Made by a program: the position numbers and the translations under genes. From the NCBI GenBank assembly GCA_004556875.1, contig SFFP01000020.1, forward strand, positions 1 through 15,935: a DNA stretch of 15,935 bases. The letters are read 5' to 3'. Below the pieces are notes generated by a model. The model was not told the DNA's origin and ran no database searches. It saw only the letters and a program-made list of their open reading frames with translations. Numbering within the stretch: position 1 is the first letter of the stretch; each line of letters starts with the position of its first letter. Shown one piece after another: positions 6,168 through 12,660 of this stretch. The stretch is from Ruminococcus flavefaciens (GTDB lineage Bacteria > Bacillota_A > Clostridia > Oscillospirales > Ruminococcaceae).

Positions 6168-6272
6168 TTACAGATCGTAACCTAAAATCCAAGATCCCGC
6201 TTCACACACAATCAACACTTCTGGTCTTAGCATCCTTCCTGAAGCGTCTGTAATATCATATATTGGATACAT
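6168..6272 (-). CDS. Small ORF, 34 residues, unrecognised
   Basis: The minus-strand ORF MYPIYDITDASGRMLRPEVL... ends in GSWILGYDL and has an excellent ribosome site (AAAGGAGG, about 6 nt before the ATG). It lies between the HsdR remnant and the flavodoxin on the same strand. It has no signal peptide or membrane segment and I do not recognise a family. It could be a real small protein or the 5' end of a gene lost in the rearrangements that mark this area. The only support is the strong start signal. Confidence 0.35.
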   Translation of the reverse strand: MYPIYDITDASGRMLRPEVLIVCEAGSWILGYDL

Positions 6273-6317
6273 AGTTATCCTCCTTTTGGAAGGATTATGA
6301 TTTTTCCTGCAATAGAA

Positions 6318-6611
6318 TTATCCTATATTCCAAAACCGTTCAAAGAAAGCCTTGAGTTTTTCGATAACGGTTTCTTTCTTCGCCTTGCGATTTTCACCGT
6401 CACCGCCGAAACGGGACACGGCAGGCAGTATTTTGTCTATGTCCGTACCTGTTGTCTTGATACCGCCGTCACGGAAAGCGCCTGCTATAAATGCCCTTGT
6501 TTCTTCCTCTTTGAGCTTTTCCTCGGTTATCAGAGCCACAAGAGCCTTTTCACGCTCCTCGGCAACATAGCTGTGCCACTCATTCATAACATCGTCAACA
6601 TCTATATTACC
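6318..6611 (-). pseudogene. Type I restriction HsdR, C-terminal remnant
   Basis: The frame reads NIDVDDVMNEWHSYVAEERE, then LITEEKLKEEETRAFIAGAF, then TTGTDIDKILPAVSRFGGDG and KKETVIEKLKAFFERFWNIG. This is the conserved C-terminal end of type I restriction endonuclease R subunits. Only about 97 codons of a protein normally near 1000 residues remain; the helicase and nuclease domains are absent. The frame begins directly at the stop codon of the radical SAM gene at 6612, so a deletion has fused the HsdR tail to that gene's end. An internal ATG at 6587 exists but lacks a convincing ribosome site. Any product would lack all catalytic parts. Confidence 0.75.
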
Positions 6612-7493
6612 TCAGAACGCCCTTGTTATCATTTCACGATAGCTTCGCAGTTCCTTTTCATCGCTTTCCTCCATGAATTTTCTGATATATTCAAGCAATT
6701 CCTCTTTCTGTTCAGGAATACGGCATTTCACATGGAAAAGGTTCGATGCGTGTTCGTTCATGAATATCGTGTCATTGGTAAGGCATCGCACAAACTCATG
6801 TATTTCTTCCAGTTTTTCTCTCTCAGTGGACTCAGTGTAAATTCCCTTTTCCATCGCCCGATACAGCGGAGTTCCGGGAACGACCGTCATCATTGAGGTA
6901 TTCACCATCGTCATGTGAAGTCCGTCATAGAGCTGTGCTGTGCAGTGTGCATTTTCGAGACCGTATCCATGGCCTCCTGCACCATTCAGAAAGTTCACGA
7001 TATATGGCAGACCAGATGCATCTATCTTTTCAAGCACATCACGAGCCTGTGCCGCCGTATAGCCCTTGTTGATGCGCTTCAATACCACATCATCGCCCGA
7101 CTCCACTCCGATATACGGATTCGCAAAGCACACTGCTGCTATATCCCGAAGCTGCTGCTCGGTCTTATCATAGAAGTTATCTATCCTCGCATAGCCGCCT
7201 ATCGTTTCCACTGAGGGAACGTATTTGCGGAGCAGCTCCGCAGTCTTCATCAGCACATCGTAGTCCGCCGCAAAGCCGTCAGCACCTTGCAGAAATATAC
7301 GCTTCGGAGCGCCGAAATACAACGGTATCTGCCTGATGTCTGCTTCGATCTCCTCGATTGTAGACTTGCGGAATTTCCTGTCCTTGAAATAGGTGCAGAA
7401 CAGGCAATGGTTGTGGGAACAGCCCTCTGTCGTCTGCAAATATCCGTCAGCCGTTTCGTAGGGCGGACGGTTGATGCCGCTTGCAAATTTCAT
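6612..7493 (-). CDS. Radical SAM protein (second of a tandem pair)
   Basis: The 293-residue enzyme carries a radical SAM cluster motif with unusual spacing, C25-x4-C30-x2-C33 (GCSHNHCLFC), which would bind a [4Fe-4S] cluster and SAM. It has a TIM-barrel-like core: IFLQGADGFA, ETIGGYARIDN, YIGVESGDD and MMTVVPGTPLY, the last typical of Elp3/MiaB-like radical SAM proteins. It resembles its upstream neighbour in length, motif position and N-terminus (RPPYE/RPPIE). AAGGAGG precedes the ATG by about 6 nt. Only 12 bp separate the two genes, so they are co-transcribed. The substrate is unknown. The C-terminus ends ITRAF at a stop that abuts the HsdR remnant; whether the natural end was altered there is unclear. 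Confidence 0.88.
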   Translation of the reverse strand: MKFASGINRPPYETADGYLQTTEGCSHNHCLFCTYFKDRKFRKSTIEEIEADIRQIPLYFGAPKRIFLQGADGFAADYDVLMKTAELLRKYVPSVETIGGYARIDNFYDKTEQQLRDIAAVCFANPYIGVESGDDVVLKRINKGYTAAQARDVLEKIDASGLPYIVNFLNGAGGHGYGLENAHCTAQLYDGLHMTMVNTSMMTVVPGTPLYRAMEKGIYTESTEREKLEEIHEFVRCLTNDTIFMNEHASNLFHVKCRIPEQKEELLEYIRKFMEESDEKELRSYREMITRAF

Positions 7494-7505
7494 AGCAATA
7501 CCTCC

Positions 7506-8396
7506 TTAAAGCGTACCCCTGCGGGATACTCTGTTGTATGCACTGTTATCCACCGTTTCAATGGCTCTGCCCAGCTTTGTAAGCATTCTGTCCTTGTGGG
7601 TTTTCAGCACGCCCTCAACGCCCACCGAATCAAGTGGGTGTATCGCCCAGAAGTAAGTATCGGGCAGTTCAAGCGCCTGCAAGAAGGCGTACTCCTCCTG
7701 CAATATCTCCTTTTCAGTTGCAGGAATAAATCTGCCGTCCCGAATATCCTTATCAAGCACCGTACCCTCAAATGCCGACATCGTGTTCAGCAGGATCTTT
7801 GTAGGCTTTATCTCGTTTTCAAGGGCGGCGGTGGCTTCTGCGGTTTCAAGACCTCTGCCTTTGCCAGCCGTACCCAGCATCAGCAGGTCACAGTGACTGA
7901 TCTCAACTGCATTCAGCCGCCGACATTGCTCCCTTGTTTCATCAGCAGAATAGCCTTTGTTCAGGTCAGCCAGCACATCATTCAGACCGCACTCCACGCC
8001 GATATACAGGTCATTCACGCCTGCCTCTTTCAGACGTTGCAAATCCTCGTCGCTCTTGTGGGCGATGTTGTCCATCCTCGCATACATAGTAATGACAGCC
8101 ACATTCGGCAGATACTTTTTTATCAGCGAAATGCGCTCCAATAGCTTCTCCGCCGACAGCGCAAAGGGGTCAGCTCCCAAAAGATAAACACGGTCAATGC
8201 TGTCTGCAAGTCTGCCGTAGCGTGACTTGACTTCAGCCACATAATTCTCGACCTCATCGAGCGACCACATACGGAACGGCACATTCCGATACATATTGCA
8301 AAATGTGCATCTGTTGTGGGTGCAGCCCTCAGTAACGGGTATAAGCATAGTGTGCGCCTCTATCGGCGGACGATAGATATTTCCGTTATAATTCAT
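7506..8396 (-). CDS. Radical SAM protein (first of a tandem pair)
   Basis: This 296-residue protein has C25-x4-C30-x2-C33 (GCTHNRCTFC) near the N-terminus, then YLLGADPFAL, VITMYARMDN and DLYIGVECGLNDVL, which follow the radical SAM barrel pattern with the GxDPF-like strand and a YIGxE/CG strand. It is a diverged paralogue of the gene 12 bp downstream, so the pair arose by duplication or forms a heteromeric enzyme. GAGGT lies about 7 nt before the ATG. No extra Cys cluster for an auxiliary Fe-S centre is obvious. The neighbouring ArsR regulator has its own promoter and is separated by the hairpin array, so regulation of this operon by ArsR is not established. Substrate unknown. Confidence 0.88.
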   Translation of the reverse strand: MNYNGNIYRPPIEAHTMLIPVTEGCTHNRCTFCNMYRNVPFRMWSLDEVENYVAEVKSRYGRLADSIDRVYLLGADPFALSAEKLLERISLIKKYLPNVAVITMYARMDNIAHKSDEDLQRLKEAGVNDLYIGVECGLNDVLADLNKGYSADETREQCRRLNAVEISHCDLLMLGTAGKGRGLETAEATAALENEIKPTKILLNTMSAFEGTVLDKDIRDGRFIPATEKEILQEEYAFLQALELPDTYFWAIHPLDSVGVEGVLKTHKDRMLTKLGRAIETVDNSAYNRVSRRGTL

Positions 8397-8460
8397 AACA
8401 TTACCTCATTTTCTTGTATTTTATATTTCTCATATTATCGAATTGTTAGCTATTATTTTT

Positions 8461-8829
8461 GAGCTGCAAGCATGTGCTTACAGCTCGGTTGGATAGAACA
8501 ATAAATCAGAATTTCGAGCTGAGCCAGCTCGACCGCTTGCCACGTTGTCGCTCGTAAACTCGCTTAATAATATAAGAAATGATATTTGTACATCGCTTAC
8601 AGCGCGATAAGTACGCCGAGCCCATGAACGGGATTCCAAAGGGACTGTGTTCCTTTGGCGGTGTCCAGAGGCAGCGCCTCTGGTCGCTGTTCACAGCTTT
8701 CAGAGAACAGCGAAACAATACGAAGGCGCTCCGCAAGGGTGAATTTCAAAAAACAGTCCGGTGGACTGTTTTTGAAAGAGGGACGCCCTGCAAGTGAGGG
8801 CGTCCCTTAACAGGCGGATAATATCCGCC
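8461..8829. repeat. Intergenic array of six to seven hairpins
   Basis: The 465-bp gap 8397-8861 holds no convincing gene but many inverted repeats: 8461-8486 (12-bp stem, one mismatch), 8636-8658 (CCAAAGG/CCTTTGG), 8665-8683 (CCAGAGGC/GCCTCTGG), 8685-8712 (CGCTGTTC/GAACAGCG), 8744-8777 (15-bp stem TTTCAAAAA..CAGTCC), 8780-8806 (GGGACGCCCT/AGGGCGTCCC) and 8813-8829 (GGCGGATA/TATCCGCC). The composition resembles intergenic palindromic repeats spread in Ruminococcus-like genomes. Some could act as terminators for the ArsR gene on the minus strand, but U-runs are poor. Confidence 0.6.
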
Positions 8830-8861
8830 CCTACAAATGTAAATTCCGATTTATCGTATTA

Positions 8862-9182
8862 TTACAATTCCTCTTTCACAAACTCCGCAAGAGCCTTGAT
8901 AGTTTCTTCATTCCTGCGGTAATAAGTCCATTTGCCGTGGCGCTCGGAGAGAAGAAGTCCTGCTCTTTGTAAGGTGTCGAGATAGTTTGAAACAGTAGAC
9001 GGAGAAAGGTTGGCTTTCGCCTGTATACTGCTCACACAGACACCGCCTTTGAGGTCAACCGGCTCACTCAGACAGCCACCCTGCGGCGGAAAATTCTCCT
9101 CCGGTGATTTGAGCCATTTGAGGATATTCAGCCTTGTTTCATTGGAAAGCGCCTTGCTTATCTCGATCATATCTATGTCCAT
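8862..9182 (-). CDS. ArsR-family winged-helix repressor
   Basis: The 106-residue protein shows the ArsR/SmtB layout: IEISKALSNETRLNILKWL (helices 1-2), then a winged helix with recognition segment ANLSPSTVSNYLDTLQRAGL and wing LLSERHGKWTYYRRN. A loop insert containing NFPPQGGCLSEPVDLKGGVC adds two Cys that could sense metal or redox state, but it is not a standard ELCVCDL metal site. ATG 9182 is preferred because AGGAGGG is about 9 bases upstream; the GTG at 9191 is too near. A good promoter lies at 9213-9241. It may repress itself and an unknown target; the decayed gene next door could have been one. Confidence 0.85.
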   Translation of the reverse strand: MDIDMIEISKALSNETRLNILKWLKSPEENFPPQGGCLSEPVDLKGGVCVSSIQAKANLSPSTVSNYLDTLQRAGLLLSERHGKWTYYRRNEETIKALAEFVKEEL

Positions 9183-9200
9183 TTTTATCACCCTCCTTGA

Positions 9201-9241
9201 TGTGTTGAGTATATTCTATCACACATTTCGGAAATTGTCAA
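9201..9241 (-). promoter_or_regulatory. ArsR promoter with candidate operator
   Basis: TTGACA (9241-9236) and TAGAAT (9218-9213) on the minus strand are 17 bp apart. An inverted repeat TGTGT (9201-9205)/ACACA (9221-9225) covers the -10 region, a normal position for an ArsR autorepressor site. The promoter is well supported; the operator is tentative. Confidence 0.65.
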
Positions 9242-9261
9242 TATGTAAAAATGAAATATTA

Positions 9262-9492
9262 TCACAACGTTCTTTTCCTGCCTCTGATCGCCGCTTCACT
9301 GAATCCATAGGGACCTGCCGCTTTCGGGAATACGTTTATGCTGAATGGCTTGACGGTAAGCTCCTTTGTTCTGCGGATCGTCTTTCGTATTTCTTCGAAA
9401 GTTTCCTCTAATCCCTAAATGATCTCGATAAAATCTGTACTTGTTCCGAGAAAAACAAGTCCACCTGCGTTAGATACGGCGGCAACGAGGTC
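9262..9492 (-). pseudogene. Nitronate monooxygenase-like gene, decayed fragment
   Basis: The minus-strand frame from 9492 encodes DLVAAVSNAGGLVFLG, then an in-frame TAG at 9417-9415, then GLEETFEEIRKTIRRTKELT and VKPFSINVFPKAAGPYGFSE before TGA at 9264. The AAVSNAGG and IRKT-ELT-KPFSIN signatures match the N-terminal FMN-binding region of nitronate monooxygenase/2-nitropropane dioxygenase (also FabK-like) proteins. A TGA lies just upstream of the D codon, and the remaining barrel is missing. The rest of the gap (9493-9605) shows no coding sequence I recognise. Confidence 0.6.
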
Positions 9493-9605
9493 TGATGCTC
9501 ACGCTCGGAGATGAGTATCTGCTCGTCCACGGGTATCAGCTATGCGGTTGCGTTCCTTGTCGGCTCTCGACATACCTTCATGCAGGTAACACAAGATCAA
9601 AGCAG

Positions 9606-10463
9606 TCAATGCTGATGCTCAAGTATCACAAGAGTTTCACTAATATTCCCATTAATACAAATGCTCTGCCCTTTGATCTCATCAGGCGCATACGCCTCCC
9701 CGAAATTCACGCAGGCATATACAGCTTTCGGGTTTGCATATGTCATCTTCCAGAAAGGATACTTGATGATGACGGGCGTATTCATGCCCACACCAAGCTC
9801 TAAGAACAGGATATGCAGTCCCTCGTGACGTCGAAGAAAATCATCATAACGCTCCGCTGCTCTGTGCCAGCCCTCGTCCTCGACAAAGGTGTCATCTGCT
9901 CGGAGGTTCATGCTCATAGGCTTTCCGCAGACAGGACACTTCGGAACAAGTTCGGAAGGAACTTTCATATTTTTCTGCTGTTCAAACATCGCCCTGACGG
10001 TCTCCTCGTTGTCATAGGTCTTTTGGTGGCACGGCTCACTGCACTGCCAGAGACCGTAATCACCCTGCGTATAGAAAAGGCGGTGCTTGTCAAAGCCTGC
10101 CTTTTGGAACTGATGATCGACATTTGTTGTGATAACGAAATAGTCCTTGTCCTTCACAAGCTCGAACAGGCGCTTGTATGTACCGTTGTCTACGTCCATG
10201 TAGCGGTTGATGTAAATATAGCGTGACCAGTACGCCCACTGTTCTTCGAGCGATTCAAAAGGATAAAAACCGCCTGAATACATATCCCGAAAGCCGTATT
10301 TCTCCACGAAATCCCCGAAATATTTCTGCAAACGCTCTCCCGAATAGGTAAAGCCTGCGGCGGTGGAAAGTCCTGCGCCTGCACCGATAATTATGGCATC
10401 GGCTGTCTGTATTTCCTTTTTTAGGCGTTCAATTTCCGCCGAGTAATCTCTTGTAAATCTCAT
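9606..10463 (-). CDS. SirTM-like sirtuin (probable protein ADP-ribosyltransferase)
   Basis: The 285-residue protein has a Rossmann NAD site (GAGAGLS, 27-33), the sirtuin strand TTNVD (112-116) and a four-Cys zinc site (C141, C145, C176, C179). Where deacetylases have the catalytic His in a (V/E)LHG motif, this protein has YTQGDYG, with Q133. The usual GIPDFR is replaced by GFTYSGERL. These changes mark class M sirtuins, known to transfer ADP-ribose to proteins rather than remove acyl groups. Context agrees: the gene overlaps a macrodomain gene by 35 bp, the standard partner that removes ADP-ribose. GGAGG precedes the ATG by 7 nt. Part of this gene (9641-9941) is present as an inverted fragment at 4985-5284. 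Substrate unknown; possibly the flavin/Fe-S protein of the same operon. Confidence 0.88.
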   Translation of the reverse strand: MRFTRDYSAEIERLKKEIQTADAIIIGAGAGLSTAAGFTYSGERLQKYFGDFVEKYGFRDMYSGGFYPFESLEEQWAYWSRYIYINRYMDVDNGTYKRLFELVKDKDYFVITTNVDHQFQKAGFDKHRLFYTQGDYGLWQCSEPCHQKTYDNEETVRAMFEQQKNMKVPSELVPKCPVCGKPMSMNLRADDTFVEDEGWHRAAERYDDFLRRHEGLHILFLELGVGMNTPVIIKYPFWKMTYANPKAVYACVNFGEAYAPDEIKGQSICINGNISETLVILEHQH

Positions 10464-11193
10464 GATCGTCCTCCTTGAAAACGTTGAATATCACCTGTAT
10501 ATCGTGTGTTTTGCGGAACTCCCTGACAGTACAGACAGCAATTTCTGCCGCCTTTTCCTGCGGAAAGCCGAATACTCCTGTTGAGATACAGCAGAAAGCG
10601 ATACTCCCGATACCGTTCTGTACGGCTATTTCAAGACAGCTTTTGTAGGAGCTTTCAAGCAGACGGCAATGCTCATCGGTGAGGTGTCCCTGCACAATAG
10701 GACCGACGGTGTGTATCACATAGTCACATGGCAGATTGTAGGCAGGCGTTATCTTCGCTCTGCCTGTGCGTTCTTCATGCCCTTGTGTCTGCATGATCTG
10801 TCCGCACTTGTAACGAAGCCGTACCCCTGCAAAGGTGTGGATACAGTTGTCGATACAAGAGTGACACGGCTGCCAGCACCCCGTCATTCCCGAATTGGCG
10901 GCATTGACTATCGCACCGCATCGGAGCGCGGTAATATCACCTTTCCAAAGGTAAATGCCGTCCTCTATTGGCGACAGATCTGCAATATCCGTGATGCCCT
11001 TGCTCTCGGTCAGAGCTTTGAGATATTCGTCCTCGGCTTGCAGAAATTCCTCACTTGCTCTCACAGCAGGGCGGATATTCACAAGGCTTCTGTAAAGGCG
11101 GAATTTATCCTCTTCTTTTTCGGGTATCTCTAATCCGTCAACATCGTTTCTTTCTGACAGCAGATAGTTTATCAGAAAGCCTAATTTCTCCAT
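10429..11193 (-). CDS. Zinc-type macrodomain protein (ADP-ribosyl hydrolase)
   Basis: The 254-residue protein has a helical N-terminal extension (1-78) and a macrodomain: KGDITAL (84-90), IVNAANS (95-101), a metal-binding loop GCWQPCHSCIDNCIH (105-119), VIHTVGPI and the phosphate loop CCISTGVFGFP. The Cys/His-rich loop and the long extension are features of zinc-dependent macrodomains found beside SirTM sirtuins, which hydrolyse ADP-ribose from modified proteins. It is therefore the likely eraser for the sirtuin encoded next, with which it shares 35 bp. AAGGAG precedes the ATG. It begins 4 bp after the PNPOx-ferredoxin gene. Family assignment is strong; the pairing with a specific substrate is inference. 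Confidence 0.9.
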   Translation of the reverse strand: MEKLGFLINYLLSERNDVDGLEIPEKEEDKFRLYRSLVNIRPAVRASEEFLQAEDEYLKALTESKGITDIADLSPIEDGIYLWKGDITALRCGAIVNAANSGMTGCWQPCHSCIDNCIHTFAGVRLRYKCGQIMQTQGHEERTGRAKITPAYNLPCDYVIHTVGPIVQGHLTDEHCRLLESSYKSCLEIAVQNGIGSIAFCCISTGVFGFPQEKAAEIAVCTVREFRKTHDIQVIFNVFKEDDHEIYKRLLGGN

Positions 11194-11197
11194 ACGA

Positions 11198-11815
11198 TCA
11201 TCTCCTTATGACTGCCCCCACAGGACAGACCTCCGCACAATTTCCGCAGTGCAGACAGTTTTCCTGACGGATCACAGCCTTGCCGTTCAGTTCGATACAA
11301 CTCTGCGGACAGTCGCTCAGACACGAACCGCACCCGATACAGCTATCCGTAACAAAATATCCGCTTGACCTGATCTCTGCACCGCCGAATGTGAAGCTGT
11401 CACGCTCGATAGGCTTTTTCGACAGGTCGAACCACTCTCCGCTGCCCTCATATAGTTGAAAAACGGTGAGCGCCTTGCGGCTTTCCTCGGTGGGATATAT
11501 CTCAAACATATAGGGATTGTTCTCAAACAGCAGTGGGAGCATATCAGACCCCAGCTCTCTGACCTTGCCACGGACAGAAACAGCTGTACAGCTCATGGTA
11601 TCCTCTCCCTTTTTTCCCGAAAGTGCAAGATAGCCCTTGTCCTTTAACCGTTGATAGAAGTTCTTTCCCTTTGCGGTGAGAAAGTACAGTCCGTTCTCGT
11701 CTGCGTACATCATGTCGATCACGCAGGTCACGGGCAGACCGTCACCGTCCACCGTTGCCACAACGGTGGAGTGTATCTCGTCCACGATAAAATTCAGATA
11801 ATCATTTGCTGTCAT
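11198..11815 (-). CDS. PNPOx-like flavin domain fused to 2[4Fe-4S] ferredoxin
   Basis: Residues 1-145 form a pyridoxamine-5'-phosphate-oxidase-like split beta barrel (STVVATVDGDGLPVTCVIDM, LYFLTAKGKNFYQRLK), a fold that binds FMN or F420. Residues 159-197 carry two clusters of the form CxxCxxCxxxCP (C159, C162, C165, C169 and C187, C190, C193, C197), a bacterial-type 2[4Fe-4S] ferredoxin. The combination suggests electron transfer between ferredoxin pools and a flavin substrate, or a redox sensor. The start overlaps the preceding stop as ATGA (4 bp), and GGAGGG lies in that gene's end. In the known SirTM operons flavin-linked oxidoreductases can occur, but this fusion is a different partner. 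It could be the electron carrier or the target for ADP-ribosylation. Confidence 0.88.
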   Translation of the reverse strand: MTANDYLNFIVDEIHSTVVATVDGDGLPVTCVIDMMYADENGLYFLTAKGKNFYQRLKDKGYLALSGKKGEDTMSCTAVSVRGKVRELGSDMLPLLFENNPYMFEIYPTEESRKALTVFQLYEGSGEWFDLSKKPIERDSFTFGGAEIRSSGYFVTDSCIGCGSCLSDCPQSCIELNGKAVIRQENCLHCGNCAEVCPVGAVIRR

Positions 11816-12153
11816 AGATATCCCTCCGACATAACTGTTAGTCTTCCTGCTTCCTCAAATACGTCGCAGATCTCCATTTTCAGTCTGGTGTTCACAGGAG
11901 TTTTTCCTTTTTTGTGAGCGAAAACCACAATAACATCAGAAGCCTCCTGACTGCACTGCACGTATTTTTCAAGCTGTATCATAAAAACAGGTGCGTTGAA
12001 ATAGGCAATGCGGTCTATTATCATTTCTGATTCAATGGCAGAGGAAACATCTCGCATCACTACTGCGTCAGTTGACCAGTTTTTAGCAGAGTCGATGACT
12101 GCAATAAATCCTGTCTTTTTATCAAAAACTTTTGCAAATTCTCCCACTGTCAT
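11812..12153 (-). CDS. Unrecognised 113-residue protein, first of the SirTM unit
   Basis: I do not recognise a family. The protein MTVGEFAKVFDKKTGFIAVI... is mixed alpha/beta, soluble, with a single Cys and no membrane segment or signal. It contains a strand-rich middle (VFMIQLEKYVQCSQEASDVI) and ends LTVMSEGYL. ATG 12153 is preferred because GGGAG is 8 bases upstream; a GTG at 12162 would add three residues but sits on the ribosome site. It overlaps the PNPOx-ferredoxin gene by 4 bp (ATGA), so it is tightly coupled to that gene. The place in the operon suggests a partner or target of the ADP-ribosylation machinery. No function is claimed. Confidence 0.7.
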   Translation of the reverse strand: MTVGEFAKVFDKKTGFIAVIDSAKNWSTDAVVMRDVSSAIESEMIIDRIAYFNAPVFMIQLEKYVQCSQEASDVIVVFAHKKGKTPVNTRLKMEICDVFEEAGRLTVMSEGYL

Positions 12154-12173
12154 TTCTTTCACTCCCTATGGAA

Positions 12174-12208
12174 AGAGTGTGCCGATCATTTCAGCACACT
12201 CTCTTTTT
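12174..12208. terminator. Hairpin between the Rrf2 gene and the SirTM unit
   Basis: AGAGTGTGC (12174-12182) pairs with GCACACTCT (12194-12202) around an 11-nt loop. T-rich sequence (CTTTTTATT) follows on the plus strand, while on the minus strand, where the genes run, only TTTCC follows. It may be a partial terminator or attenuator that lowers read-through from the Rrf2 gene into the SirTM unit, for which I see no clear promoter of its own. Confidence 0.6.
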
Positions 12209-12644
12209 ATTCTTCGTCGATTATTTTACGTGTATCAGCAACAACTTGCGCAAGTGTAGTGCTTTTCAGCTCATTTTCCAAAGCCGCCTGAGCCGCTTCA
12301 AGTCTGCCGTCCATAGCCTTGTGGATATTGCGACCCACGGGACATTCCGCATTTGGATTTTCGTGGAAGTGGAACAGTCCCTCGTCATCTATGCAGTCAA
12401 CCGCCTTGTAAATATCGTACAGCGTTATTTCGTCAAGTGCTTTTGCAAGGTGTGCGCCGCCGCTTCCCTGACGAGTCTCAACTATCCCTGCCGCGCGAAG
12501 CTGTCCGAGGACATTGCGGACGATCACCGCATTTACCCCCGTACTGCCTGACAGAAAATCGCTGGTCACTCTCATTTTACCGTCAAAAATGTCGATACAG
12601 GTGAGGATATGCACTGCCACTGTGAATTTACTTGTTATCTGCAT
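12207..12644 (-). CDS. Rrf2-family transcription regulator (YwnA-like)
   Basis: The 145-residue protein has the Rrf2 layout: MQITSKFTVAVHILTCI, then a winged helix (TSDFLSGSTGVNAVIVRNVLGQLRAAGIV) and the wing with RQGSGGAHLAKALDEITLYDIYKAV. It has only three scattered Cys (C16, C84, C101), not the clustered triple Cys that holds an Fe-S centre in IscR or NsrR, so it resembles YwnA-type members with another sensing mode. The dimerisation helix follows the second half. It lies 16 bp after the NmrA-like gene, forming a two-gene unit like the Bacillus ywnA/ywnB neighbourhood. The ribosome site is weak (AGAGATG). It may bind the AAAGTTGTAA repeats at 13333-13416. Confidence 0.88.
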   Translation of the reverse strand: MQITSKFTVAVHILTCIDIFDGKMRVTSDFLSGSTGVNAVIVRNVLGQLRAAGIVETRQGSGGAHLAKALDEITLYDIYKAVDCIDDEGLFHFHENPNAECPVGRNIHKAMDGRLEAAQAALENELKSTTLAQVVADTRKIIDEE

Positions 12645-12660
12645 AAATGTTCATCTCTCT

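Noticed and set aside
6297..6896. 199-codon plus-strand frame
   Set aside because: Antisense to the HsdR remnant and radical SAM gene; no ribosome site or recognisable domain.
7287..8144. 285-codon plus-strand frame
   Set aside because: It is antisense to two radical SAM genes with clear motifs and ribosome sites, and has no domain of its own.
8506..8797. Short frames on both strands in the hairpin array
   Set aside because: They arise from the inverted repeats, lack ribosome sites and have no protein-like composition.
9495..9803. 102-codon plus-strand frame
   Set aside because: It overlaps the antisense of the sirtuin C-terminus and has no recognised domain or start signal.
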